From Endocalyx cinctus (Eukaryota > Ascomycota > Sordariomycetes > Amphisphaeriales > Apiosporaceae): a stretch of DNA of 64,000 nt. The stretch spans positions 1,922,001-1,986,000 of the forward strand of contig BCKC01000003.1 in NCBI GenBank assembly GCA_001600455.1, in the 5' to 3' direction. Below the pieces are notes generated by a model. It did no database searches and was not told where the DNA came from. It saw nothing but the letters and a program-made list of their open reading frames with translations. The position numbers and the translations under genes were made by a program. Positions within the stretch are counted from its first letter, which is position 1. The number at the start of each line of letters is the position of its first letter. Below are positions 31,625 through 40,944 of this stretch, piece by piece.

Positions 31625-31994
31625 ATGGATATCCATGCTTTGTTCAAGCTTCTCCAAACGTTTGTTCGTGATTTAGCCCAGCAAGACAATCTTACCGATG
31701 TCGACAAAAAAAGCCGCGAAGCCTCGAGAAAACTAGGTTACATGATTATCGACGAGAATTTGAAGCAAATAGCAATCAAGAAGATCAAAGACAATGAAGA
31801 AGACATTGAAATTCTCAAATACTATGTTAAAAAGACGAGTAAGTCCTGCCATATACCGTATCACGCCGTAATAAGCCTAACCGTCAACAGCGCCCGGAAT
31901 TCGCCCGACACAAGAGGAGTTAGACAAGTACAATGACATTATGAAACCTCTTTCGATTGGTACGGACTGCGAGGTACTATATAAAATCTACTAG
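31625..31994 (+). CDS. Small helical protein, unknown (between module copies)
   Basis: Exons 31625-31838 and 31891-31994 with a 52-nt phase-1 intron (GTAAGT..CAACAG) give 105 residues. The start is MDIHALFKLLQTFVRDLAQQ and the second exon reads GIRPTQEELDKYNDIMKPLS. It is charged and helical. It lies between the two copies of the duplicated module and has no visible paralogue. Confidence 0.6.
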
Positions 31995-32388
31995 TACATT
32001 ACGGCAAGGGGCAGATAGTAGCATAGCATAGATTCAACGAAGCAGAGTAAACGGGTTTTCTTAGTTAGATATCAGACTAACTGTGGGCAAATTATTGTTC
32101 TTTATCTATCTGCTATTATTGGCTTGAGTTGTAAGTGGGAAAACTATTGCTCTGAAGATGACTCTGGAGAGGCGGACTTGTCCAAACCCAATTCTCGACG
32201 GAAAAATGATATGTCATTTATCAAATTCGATAGAAACACAAGTAAAATACAGGGTAAACTTTCGTATCTCTGCCTAAGGTTCAACGGGACTTTATTACAT
32301 AGCTAAGTAAACTGAAAATTTGCTCGAATTATACACATTGCTTTCGAACGAACTACACTAGATATTATCGGCTCTCGTTACTAAACTA
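31995..32388. other. Intergenic with an unassigned open stretch
   Basis: A 60-codon frame at 32124-32306 has no ATG and a donor-like GTAAGT near its beginning. It is not called. Confidence 0.4.
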
Positions 32389-32775
32389 ATGCTCGCTGAG
32401 CAAGACAAACCTAGAGAGTCACGATCTACACCAACCATCTCTAATGCTGAATTATTCAAGGATGAAACGGAGCTACCCGTCCGTATCGAGTTAAACTGGG
32501 AGCGCCAACAGAAGAAGTCAGTCAACATGGCGGGGTCTCTCTGGTCCGAGGTATTAAAGAAATGGGCTTCGGAGAAGGATATGGCCCTTTGGCGCTCTGT
32601 CCAGAAAGAATACAACGAGTGTGACCTGCATGTGATTGAAATGGAGTATAAATTGCTACATGCGAAAATGAGCTTAGTCAAGAGATGGAATAATAAGTCT
32701 TTGCGAGAAGATAAAATGGAGGCTCATGACTGGAATGACTGTATTCGAGAAATAACCCAACATAAGCTTTGGTGA
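32389..32775 (+). CDS. Small Trp-rich helical protein, unknown
   Basis: Intronless, 128 residues. The N-terminus is polar (MLAEQDKPRESRSTPTISNA). The rest is helical with evenly spaced Trp (GSLWSEVLKKWASEKDMALW, LVKRWNNKSL, HDWNDCIREI). No family recognised. It sits just left of copy B of the duplicated module. Confidence 0.6.
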   Translation: MLAEQDKPRESRSTPTISNAELFKDETELPVRIELNWERQQKKSVNMAGSLWSEVLKKWASEKDMALWRSVQKEYNECDLHVIEMEYKLLHAKMSLVKRWNNKSLREDKMEAHDWNDCIREITQHKLW

Positions 32776-32949
32776 TATTCTATTCGTAGTCGTGTATATT
32801 ACCTGTTATTAAGAAAAGAAACATCAACGAATAAGATCCTCGCCCGCAGCATGCATAAGTAATGGACAATCGAACTAGTAAATTTATACATCAATCTTGC
32901 CTCCCGCTTCAGTTCTTTTTCGATCTATTCTACGCAAACAACTGAAGAA

Positions 32950-33081
32950 ATGGACGAGATAACCGATGAAAATGTTCACTGCCGGCCACCAGCCGAGAAA
33001 TTCTTCGATGATTGGAGTCATGACTTTAATCGAGACAATACCATAGCTTGGCTCAAGCAGGTCCAAAGTAACCAACAATAA
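32950..33081 (+). CDS. Module gene B1: 43-residue relative of A1
   Basis: Starts MDEITDENVHCRPPAEKFFD and ends QVQSNQQ. Compared with A1 it keeps the DW--DFN-D-N core but stops where A1 continues into its coiled coil, so it may be truncated. The start context and upstream CTTTTTCGATCTATTC match A1. Confidence 0.4.
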   Translation: MDEITDENVHCRPPAEKFFDDWSHDFNRDNTIAWLKQVQSNQQ

Positions 33082-33425
33082 GGTTTCTTTCGGCATACAT
33101 ATTAGGTAGTATTCACCGCACATTATTTTGAACATCTCTTAACGATCGTGAAATAGTTAGCCTTGATTACATTTCGCCTTAGTCACCCCTTTTCTCTTCA
33201 AACAAAGGCGACGGATCTGATTTCGCGGCATAAGGCGGCAAATAATAACAAGGGGCATTAAAGGTGAGAGTTTGGTTTCGTCTCGGAAGACACTTCCGAC
33301 ATTTTCACTGATTTCTTCTTTACTTACATATTTTAAATCCAAGCCTTTCATTATTCCACCGCCTCGAACGGGATCCCGTATAGAAAGTGACCGATCGCTG
33401 TGATTCTACGTGTCATATATCAATA

Positions 33426-33590
33426 ATGGATCTAGACGAGTCTTTTGCCACTGTTGCATGTCTTGTGTATATTTTATATGCGGCTTTCCAATTTTGTTTA
33501 TCTATGTTTCAAATGAGCCGTCCGATGGAATATGAGCCTGTGTATAATAGGAGTAGATCTTCTCAAGATTATCACCAACAATTATCTTAG
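33426..33590 (+). CDS. Module gene B3: 54-residue single-span membrane protein
   Basis: Starts MDLDESFATVACLVYILYAA. One hydrophobic helix is followed by a polar tail rich in Tyr, Ser and Gln (YNRSRSSQDYHQQLS). This is the longer version of A3, and its tail DNA is present out of frame in copy A. Confidence 0.45.
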   Translation: MDLDESFATVACLVYILYAAFQFCLSMFQMSRPMEYEPVYNRSRSSQDYHQQLS

Positions 33591-33614
33591 ATACCTAACT
33601 TAAAATACTCGACA

Positions 33615-34028
33615 ATGGATCAAACCAAGGGGATAGCACGTCATATCATAATATGGGGATTATATCGTGTACCAAGCGAAACAGAAGAAAATACTATTGT
33701 TTATTCCCATTACATTAGTCAATATATTGATTGGCCTACAGAACTGTTCCAGCCGAATGTTATCGATCAACTTCAATGGACGAATTTTGAGTTGGATATC
33801 GCGGTTGCAAGCAAATTATTCCCTGGAGAAGGTCTTTCTCCTAATCAAGGCAAAGAATGGACCTTAAGCTTGACTAGTATTGTTCGAATTCTTCATAAAC
33901 CGAACACTCAGTACAAGAAGTTTATTGAAGATTGGCTAGTTAAAATATGTGAAAGGCTTCCACAATCCTGGTTCCCAGGCGAGTGCGTAATCACAACATC
34001 CCGTCATGATAAGGATACATTTAACTGA
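33615..34028 (+). CDS. Module gene B4: 137-residue unknown protein
   Basis: Starts MDQTKGIARHIIIWGLYRVP. It aligns with A4 through VPSETEENTIVY, IDWPTELFQP, LDIAVASKLFPGEG and LPQSWFPGE. A possible donor GTAATC after GEC, with an ATTTAG acceptor 54 nt on, would replace the last 18 residues by THRAEAFFVVGAAG; the sequence does not decide. Unknown function. Confidence 0.6.
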   Translation: MDQTKGIARHIIIWGLYRVPSETEENTIVYSHYISQYIDWPTELFQPNVIDQLQWTNFELDIAVASKLFPGEGLSPNQGKEWTLSLTSIVRILHKPNTQYKKFIEDWLVKICERLPQSWFPGECVITTSRHDKDTFN

Positions 34029-34523
34029 TGAAATTTAGACCCATCGAGCTGAGGCATTTTTTGTCGTGGGAGCAGCCGGCTGAGGTGTTCTTTGGAAAAG
34101 AAAATATGGATCAGTCGGGTGCGGATCAAGCAAGTGAGAGTGAGGGAAGTTCGTCGCACATCATCAATTATCTATGCTAGTCTCTTACATGTCCTTTTAA
34201 TATCAACGTATCTTTAAACATCGACAGGGATCGAGAATAAGCCTGCCTGTAGCAACTATGATTTTCGCCTTCCTCAAAAATGCATATGCCGTGATGTTTC
34301 CTTCCTTTTACGAGAAGAGCAGTGTTTGTCAAGAGTATCAGCCCAATAGTTAGAATCTACCCCTACAACTACAGTAGAAGACTTTCAGCTCATAATTCTC
34401 TATGCTATTTTAAAAACTGACTATGTGGTGTCAGTCAAGGTATATAAGAAGTCTATAGTAAACAGACAAGTGAAGTTTTCACAACAGTATAAGTTTTCTA
34501 AGATTTTGAAATTTTCATTCAGT

Positions 34524-34949
34524 ATGGGACCCTTACTACATTCTCTTGCACAGCACTTGATCGATTTCGTTTATTACTCGGTTTATTCGCTTCTCCAAGT
34601 ATCTACACACCCATCCCTTCGCCTGCAATGGGATTGGTTTAGTCTTGATAAAGACATAATTCCCTTTTATCAAGCCGCCAGCGCGTTCGCCAAGGCTCTA
34701 CCCGGCATATTTGTTCTTCTCGCCGGTATTATTCTGGGTGTGGGACCAGCTCTGGTATTGATCGGAACTAAGGCTCTCTTATCGAGATGGCAACTGTTAC
34801 TTCGGCTCGATATATTCGTCTTCGCGTCTGACGTTTTAGGTGTGGTACCTACCGGCATATGCTTCGGAATTGCCATCCTCGTATCTCAATGGAACCGGCC
34901 ACGTCCTGGGTACGAATCCCCTTCTACATTTATCATATTAATCCCTTGA
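34524..34949 (+). CDS. Small membrane protein with two to three helices
   Basis: 141 residues from ATG at 34524 (MGPLLHSLAQHLIDFVYYSV). Hydrophobic spans are ALPGIFVLLAGIILGVGPAL and FVFASDVLGVVPTGICFGIA. A possible 69-nt intron at 34910-34978 (GTACGA..TTTTAG) would give the shorter C-terminus GTEFEELSF with a stop at 35006. The upstream in-frame extension from 34425 is basic and unlikely. No family recognised. Confidence 0.55.
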   Translation: MGPLLHSLAQHLIDFVYYSVYSLLQVSTHPSLRLQWDWFSLDKDIIPFYQAASAFAKALPGIFVLLAGIILGVGPALVLIGTKALLSRWQLLLRLDIFVFASDVLGVVPTGICFGIAILVSQWNRPRPGYESPSTFIILIP

Positions 34950-35006
34950 ATATTAACGTCATAACCACGCCATTTTAGAACTGAATTCGAAGAATTGTCG
35001 TTCTAA

Positions 35007-35967
35007 CGATGGAACATTGAATCCTGGGCAAATCGGGTATTACACGTAAACTTCCTTGGGTCGTCACTTAGATTTCTCGACTCGATATATGAGCACAGTT
35101 AATCACACCTAACACAACGAATATTGTCATGTTTGTTTCCGCGTCGGCACAGGCCTGATAAGAGCAAAGCTATTGGTAGTTGATGCTAAGGACATGCAAT
35201 CATACGTTCTGGGAATGCACGGCGCCTCTATGGCTACCTGATACCCCCCAGAATGAACTCGCATAGGACTTATGCGCCATGCGGCCCTTGTAACGTACTA
35301 TTGATAACGGATTTAAGTAATAATTATAGCACACCCCCTTCTTACGATTCTATCAAGATTGCCCCCCAATATGACAAGCTATGGAAGAGCTACATACTAT
35401 CTAAAACACAACCAAGATTTAATTTAGCGCGGATTAGATAGAAAATTGATATAGTAGTACTCTCTACTTCCTTCGGGGGTAATCTTGTCGAGGACAGGAT
35501 CTAGGCGTAAGACCAGACGTAAGGTTTCCGCGGCCCTAGGCTATGACAGGAACATCTTCGATACATGGTACGGGTTGACTCTTACCTAACTCGAACACTG
35601 TCTAGAGCGTACTGTTTAAGGGGAGGTGGAAATAATTGCTATAACCAACATGCATATGTTATTAGTTTCGAATCTTAGAACCTGGACACCTTGATCATTG
35701 GCCCTAAGTAAGTTAATATGTACTCTGCCAGGGATTCTCAGTCCGTCCTATTTCGTAATTGCAGGTACCCCCTGTGAGATAACGAGGCAATAAGTCATAA
35801 TAACCATAGTTACAAAAGTACCTCATTTCTGTGCTTAGCCTATTCTCATTTAACTGTTTTTAATAGGAAGACTTAAGCGTGAATATATGTATATATTTAT
35901 AACTATAGAATTTACATAAAATAATTAAAAGATTCCAGTCGAAAAAAAGCACTTCCTGTATCCGATC
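35007..35967. other. Mostly non-coding, one weak 62-codon frame
   Basis: An ATG frame at 35253-35441 (MNSHRTYAPCGPCNVLLITD start) is open without supporting features. The rest is AT-rich. The 60 bp before 35968 are A/T-rich and then enter the zinc-finger gene. Confidence 0.4.
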
Positions 35968-36694
35968 ATGTCGTGTTCTTCCCCAGCCGGTACCATGCAG
36001 CATTGGAACACGCTGCAAACGCACGTGAACTCCGATACTACTGTGACTCGCGGGGAGCTCGCTTATATTCTAAATATCGACCCGTCACCACAAAAATTAG
36101 ACGATGGTCTTCCCTCTGAAGCCCCGCTTCAACCAGCTCCGAAAGCCTACCCGTGTAATACGTGCGGGAAGCGGTTTGCCCGACGAAGCGACCTTGTTCG
36201 ACATGGTAAGCTGCTAATAAGTTATAAACGCGTGAAATTGTACTAAGTAACTCAGAAAAAATTCACAGTGGTATTCGACCCCATGTGTGTGATTTCGAGG
36301 GGTGTAATAAAACGTTTATCCAAACCTCAGCCCTTACCACACATAAAAGAGTTCATACAGGTGAAAAACCTCATATATGCGAACAATGTAGCACGGTAAG
36401 AAAAATGATAAAACCGTTGATATAGTGAAATTTAAATTAATATCCCCCATCCTATAGACATTCAGCGATAGTAGTTCGCTGGCAAGACATCGTCGCATCC
36501 ACTCAGGCAAGCGGCCATACAAGTGTCCTTACGCGGACTGCCAGAAAACTTTCACCAGGCGAACGACTCTTGCTAGACACCAAAGCCATCATACTGGTAT
36601 CGTCGAAGAGGCAGTAGTAGCGACTGCAGCGGCCCTGGCGGCCCAAGCCAGCAAGGTTGCAACTAATAACGATGAGCGTTCTTTTGATATGTAG
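35968..36694 (+). CDS. C2H2 zinc-finger protein with four fingers
   Basis: Exons 35968-36205, 36256-36395 and 36458-36694 (introns GTAAGC..CTCAG phase 1 and GTAAGA..CTATAG phase 0) give 204 residues. The four fingers are [41 protein letters not shown] and [12 protein letters not shown], with Krueppel-type linkers (HTGEKPH, HSGKRPY). Every finger keeps its two Cys and two His. The first intron falls inside finger 1 and the second inside finger 3. The tail is Ala-rich ([15 protein letters not shown]). It is very likely a nuclear, sequence-specific DNA-binding protein; the target is unknown. Fingers 2 to 4 resemble the TFIIIA/GLI-like fungal type. Confidence 0.85.
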
Positions 36695-36959
36695 AACCGA
36701 GCCGCTTTTCACTAAGATTCAGGTAACGATATCGCCTTTCTTAGCGAGATATGAGTTTCAGAGGGGCTTGATTTTGTACTCAAGGGGCAGGGGAAGGCTG
36801 AGGGTGGGCTAATGCGAAGGAGACTTTAGAGATTTGTTATCGGGCACCTATTAATTTTTTTTTTTTTTTTTCAATCTAGGCATCCCTCCCTCCACTTTCT
36901 CAAATACTCGCATACATCTGCGTACCTAATTACATAATGCGCCTTCCACTTGAGATAGA

Positions 36960-37160
36960 AGTGCTCCGTGAAAATGTTTCTACATTCACCTGCATACGCT
37001 TGCATGAGAAAATCCTAACTTCCTGGTAATCTATCCATGTCGACAGGGAGTGTACAAAGTCCCATACTAGTATATACTGGTCTCGGCTGCGAAGATACGG
37101 CTTTTGCGGCGTGGTCGGAACACTAACCCCAGGCATTAGAGGTTATGGTATTTTTTTTTG
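36960..37160. repeat. Direct repeat R1, left copy, upstream of the S9D peptidase
   Basis: Shares with 40265-40510, in the same orientation, the ordered landmarks CTCCGTGAAAAT, ATACGCTT, ATCCTAACTTCCTGG, TATCCATGTCG, ATACTAGTA, GGTCTCGGC and GGTTATG. The two copies flank the peptidase gene. The right copy is AT-shifted. The repeat has no ORF and could be part of an LTR or another dispersed element. Confidence 0.75.
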
Positions 37161-37474
37161 GAGTGTCTGCCGGCCTACCATGAGTCCAGACCTCCAGTTA
37201 TTTAGAAGCTGCAGGCAACACTGCGTAAGCGCGACGCATGTACGTAAATGTCAACCAATAGCAAAATAAAACTTTGGTTAAACTAAGGGTTAATCGTCAC
37301 AATCGCTCGGACCGTTCGATAAGACAACTAAGCAAGTAGCAGGAGGCAGCCGTTGTTTTAAAGCCCAGGCTATCCTCGCCTTTATCATCCTCCTCATCGT
37401 CACTTATTACATATTTTCACAACTATATAATTCCGCCTCTATATATCGTGCCTAAGTTCTTCTGCTCACTTAAA

Positions 37475-39560
37475 ATGGATCCAGCTCGAGATACATCGCT
37501 TCCAGGCTCAGGCTCAGGCTACTGCCAGCCCTCTCATAACATTCAGAAAGTCATGAACGCCCCTCTCGCACCTAAGCTATCGATAAGCCCCAAGAATGAC
37601 TATTTCCTCGAAGTCAGTTCCCCGAAGTTTCCGCCCATGGAGCGTGTAGCGAGGCCGTATCTAAGCCTGGCCGGTGTGCGTATCGACCCCGAAAACCGTA
37701 GCGTGCGTAACACAGCTGACGGCGAGCACGGTATACGCAACCTCGCCGACGCCTACACCCTCGTACGCGTGGCGGACCTCGTAAAGATTACAGTGGATGT
37801 TCCCGAGAAGGCCCAGCTCGGCGACCCTATCTGGAGCGCCGATGGAAAGTGGTTTGCCTTCACTAATACCACCGAGAATGCCGTCGAGCTCTGGATCGGC
37901 GACGGGATGTCGGGAAAGGCTCGGATTGTGCCCTCCGTTCGGCTGAACCCGATGCTCGGAGACGAGCTGCAGTGGATGGCCAACCAGAAGGCGCTACTTG
38001 TCAAGCTCGTGCCGAGGAGCCAAGGACGACCGCCACCCGAGGAGGCCGCGCGAGCGGGCCCGCTGGTCCTGGAATCCACTAACGGCGACGGGGGGCGCCC
38101 CCGCGGAACCTACGAATCCCGTGGCGCACTGGCTGGCCCACACGACGAGTGCCTCTTCGAGTTTTACGCGAAGTCGGAGATCGCCTCGATCGATGCCGGC
38201 ACGCTCAAGGTTCAGTATGTGGAGGAGTTCGACAACTACACGGATGTTTCTCCGACCGACTGCTTTTGGCGCGTCGACCCGGCACCGGACGGCACGCACC
38301 TACTCGTCACGGTGATCCGTAAGCCGTACTCGTACGTGACCACGTACGAGCGCTTTCGGCACGTGGTCCAGGTCTGGGACATGTCGGACTTCGCAAATCC
38401 CCAGTCCTATCCAGTCTCCATCGTGGGCTTAGCCGACTGTGTTCCCCACAAGGGCGTCCCGACCGGGCCGCGCGATATCTCCTGGGTAGCCAACGAGCCG
38501 GCGATGCTGATATGGGCCGAGGCCCTGGATGGCGGCGACTGGAAGACGGAATCAGACAATCGCGATAAAATCATGGCGCTGGCTGCGCCCTTTGGATTGA
38601 ATTCAGAGCCCAAGGAAATTATGCGCACCGAACTCCGTTGGTCGGGGTGTCATTGGGGCGAGAGCCCCGGTTTCACCATGGCGTATGAGCACGACATGAA
38701 CGAGTATATATATCGTGTCTTCTTTATTAATATACATAACCCTCAGGAGACTCGCCGGCTCTGCTGGAAACTACATATGGATGACGTGTACAAAAATCCA
38801 GGCGTGCCCGTACGGCGTACTCTTCCGAACGGCGCCAAGGTACTATATCAGAAAGACAATATGATTTTCATGCACGGCGCAGGTTCAACCCCAACGGGCG
38901 ATCGGCCTTTCCTAGATAGCCTTGATGTCGAATCGCTTGAAACCCGTCGATTGTTCCGCAGCTCCCAGAACGCCTTCGAGCGTTTTGTTGCCTTCCAAAC
39001 TTCGTCCCACGAAGTCGAAACCTCCTTTTTTACCTTGCGCGAAACGCGAACTGATCCACCTAACCTTTTTGCTCGTAAACTTGCACACGTCATAGAGGAT
39101 GCGCAGGAGGGTGAGGCCGCTTTTGCGTTGGGGCCTGTCCGACAAATCACTTCCAACCGCGACCCTGTTCCCGTGGCTCGTGAAATCAACGTGAGACTCA
39201 TACATTATGTCCGGGATGATGGGGTCGAACTGTCGGCCAAGCTGTACACCCCACCTGACTACAAGGACGGCACCAGCCTCCCCACCATACTCTACGCCTA
39301 TCCGCTCGATCACGCAGTCCCGTCGACCGCTAGCCAGGTGACCGGTTCCGACCAGAAATTCGTGGTGCTACAGCAACACCAGTTACTACTTCTCGAGGGC
39401 TTTGCCGTGATAGAGCCAAGCTTCCCGATCTGCGGGGAACCCAAAACTATTTACGACAACTACCTTGAACAGCTCGTAATGAACGCCAAAGCGACCATCG
39501 ATGCGGCCGTGAAGGCGGGCGTCACCGACAGTACTCGCGTTGTCGCCATCGGGCACAGCC

Positions 39561-39591
<31 letters not shown>

Positions 39592-39964
39592 GCACTGCGA
39601 CCTGTTTGCCGCGGGCATCGCCACTAGTGGCTCGTATAACAAGACCAACACCTTCTTCGGGTTCCAGAGCGAAATGCGCTCGTATTGGGAGGCGAGGGAA
39701 GTCTACGTCAACATCTCGACCTTGACGCACGCTGACAAGATCAAGAAGCCCTTGCTTCTCATGCACGGCGCGCGCGACGCCAACCCCGGCACGCAACCGT
39801 TCCAGTCCAGGCAGCTTTACGACGCCGTGGCCGGAAACGGTGGCACGGTTAAGCTCGTAGTTTTCCCGCACGAGCCCCACTGGTATGCGACACAAGAAGC
39901 CAATGAGCATACGGTCTCCGAGTTCGTGGACTGGCTCAACAGGCACGTTACCAAGGTGACATAA
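37475..39964 (+). CDS. S9D prolyl-oligopeptidase family peptidase (glutamyl-endopeptidase-like), bacterial type
   Basis: Intronless, 829 residues from ATG at 37475. It has a beta-propeller-like N-terminal part and a C-terminal alpha/beta hydrolase. The catalytic Ser is S695 in IGHSHGAFMTANLLAH, Asp is D768 in HGARDANPGT, and His is H802 in PHEPHWYA. Segments such as SGSYNKTNTFFGFQSE and AGNGGTVKLVVFPHE match the S9D peptidases widespread in bacteria and in plant plastids. No signal peptide is visible, so it is probably cytosolic, unlike exported bacterial members. It is GC-rich against AT-rich flanks, lacks introns when most neighbours have them, and lies between direct repeats R1, all consistent with horizontal acquisition. 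It could be a rare native fungal lineage; a tree would decide. Confidence 0.85.
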
Positions 39965-40264
39965 CCTGACATTGGCCATGGCGACTATATTAATCTTTAT
40001 ATAGTGGGGCTGGGGTAAGACTATATTTCTTTTCTCGTCTGTCCTTTTCTTTTCGGAAGTATTTCCACCGCCAACTGCGGTCTATCCGGGTCGCCGAGAA
40101 GGGCGAGAAATGATAGGGGGATGCTGCGGCCGGCGGCGAGTCCGATCGGTCGTAATAATAGCATGTACTGATAAATAGAAAACTGGTTTTAATATTAAAG
40201 AGATAACCGTGCTAAAGACAGTACTATTACGAATATATAACTGTGAAAATATACCTAAGTTTAC
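39965..40264. other. Downstream region of the peptidase
   Basis: No gene. Contains pyrimidine-rich sequence near 40027-40055 and AT-rich DNA, then enters repeat R1. Confidence 0.45.
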
Positions 40265-40510
40265 TATAAATACTCCGTGAAAATATTTTTATATTTACCT
40301 ATATACGCTTATATGAGGTAATCCTAACTTCCTGGCTATGTATCCATGTCGGTCAGAAGTATATAACGTCCTATACTAGTACATACCGGTCTCGGCCGCG
40401 ATCTAGACGAGAAGACGAAGCTCTTGGGACGCAGTCGAAACGTTAACCGCCCAGGGGAGTCATTGACAAGGATAATAACAGGGCACTAGTGGTTATGCCA
40501 TTCTTTTCAG
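40265..40510. repeat. Direct repeat R1, right copy, downstream of the S9D peptidase
   Basis: Partner of 36960-37160. Many differences are C to T or G to A relative to the left copy (for example CCTGCATACGCTTGCATGAG becomes CCTATATACGCTTATATGAG), the pattern expected of repeat-induced point mutation acting on one copy. Confidence 0.75.
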
Positions 40511-40689
40511 CGCGCCTTCCTGCTTGCTGCGAGTGCAGAGCGCCGGCCCTCGGTCTCTTTGGGCAAATCGATCTACATTAGCGGTACAGGCCCTCAGAGG
40601 ACCCCTACCCTTGGAGCACCTACAAGAAAATCGTTCGTAGGATATATCTGATACGTGATTAGCTCGCATGCCAAAGTGTATTCCCTAGT

Positions 40690-40912
40690 GCGGACTATTA
40701 GCCGCTTCTTACCAGTGACTCCCAGGGTCGCCGTATCGTAATTGGTCTACATAAGGAAGGCTCCCCTCTCCTTAAGAGAGGGGAAGAGGACAAGAATCAA
40801 TGAGAATATACACTCGATCCTTAGATACCTAGCACTACCTAGCTACTACGCTCCGTCTAGTTCGATAGGCACCTCTTACACTCCCACGGACTCCCCAACC
40901 ATCACAGCCAGT
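40690..40912 (+). repeat. Dispersed repeat R2, copy next to the BCS1-like gene
   Basis: Matches 15640-15890 in inverted orientation. It contains a 9-bp-arm hairpin TCCCCTCTC-CTTAA-GAGAGGGGA at 40762-40784. It ends just before the BCS1-like promoter. Probably a retrotransposon end or other dispersed repeat; no coding capacity. Confidence 0.65.
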
Positions 40913-40944
40913 TTCACTTGACAATTTCATCTCACGTCTCCAAC

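Larger units (their letters stand above)
32825..34300. repeat. Duplicated small-gene module, copy B
   Basis: Direct-repeat partner of 29970-31370, with the same gene order. It carries B1 (32950), a broken B2 (about 33157-33310, -), B3 (33426) and B4 (33615). The identical run starting ATCAAGCAAGTGAGAGTGAG lies at 34124. Overall divergence by eye is substantial, so the duplication is not recent. Confidence 0.8.

Noticed and set aside
37448..37474. Upstream start of the peptidase gene
   Set aside because: The frame there begins with GTG; the first ATG at 37475 has an AAAATGG context and suits the family.
37753..39979. Several long ORFs opposite the S9D gene
   Set aside because: They arise from the GC-rich codon use of the real gene; none has a motif or splice support.
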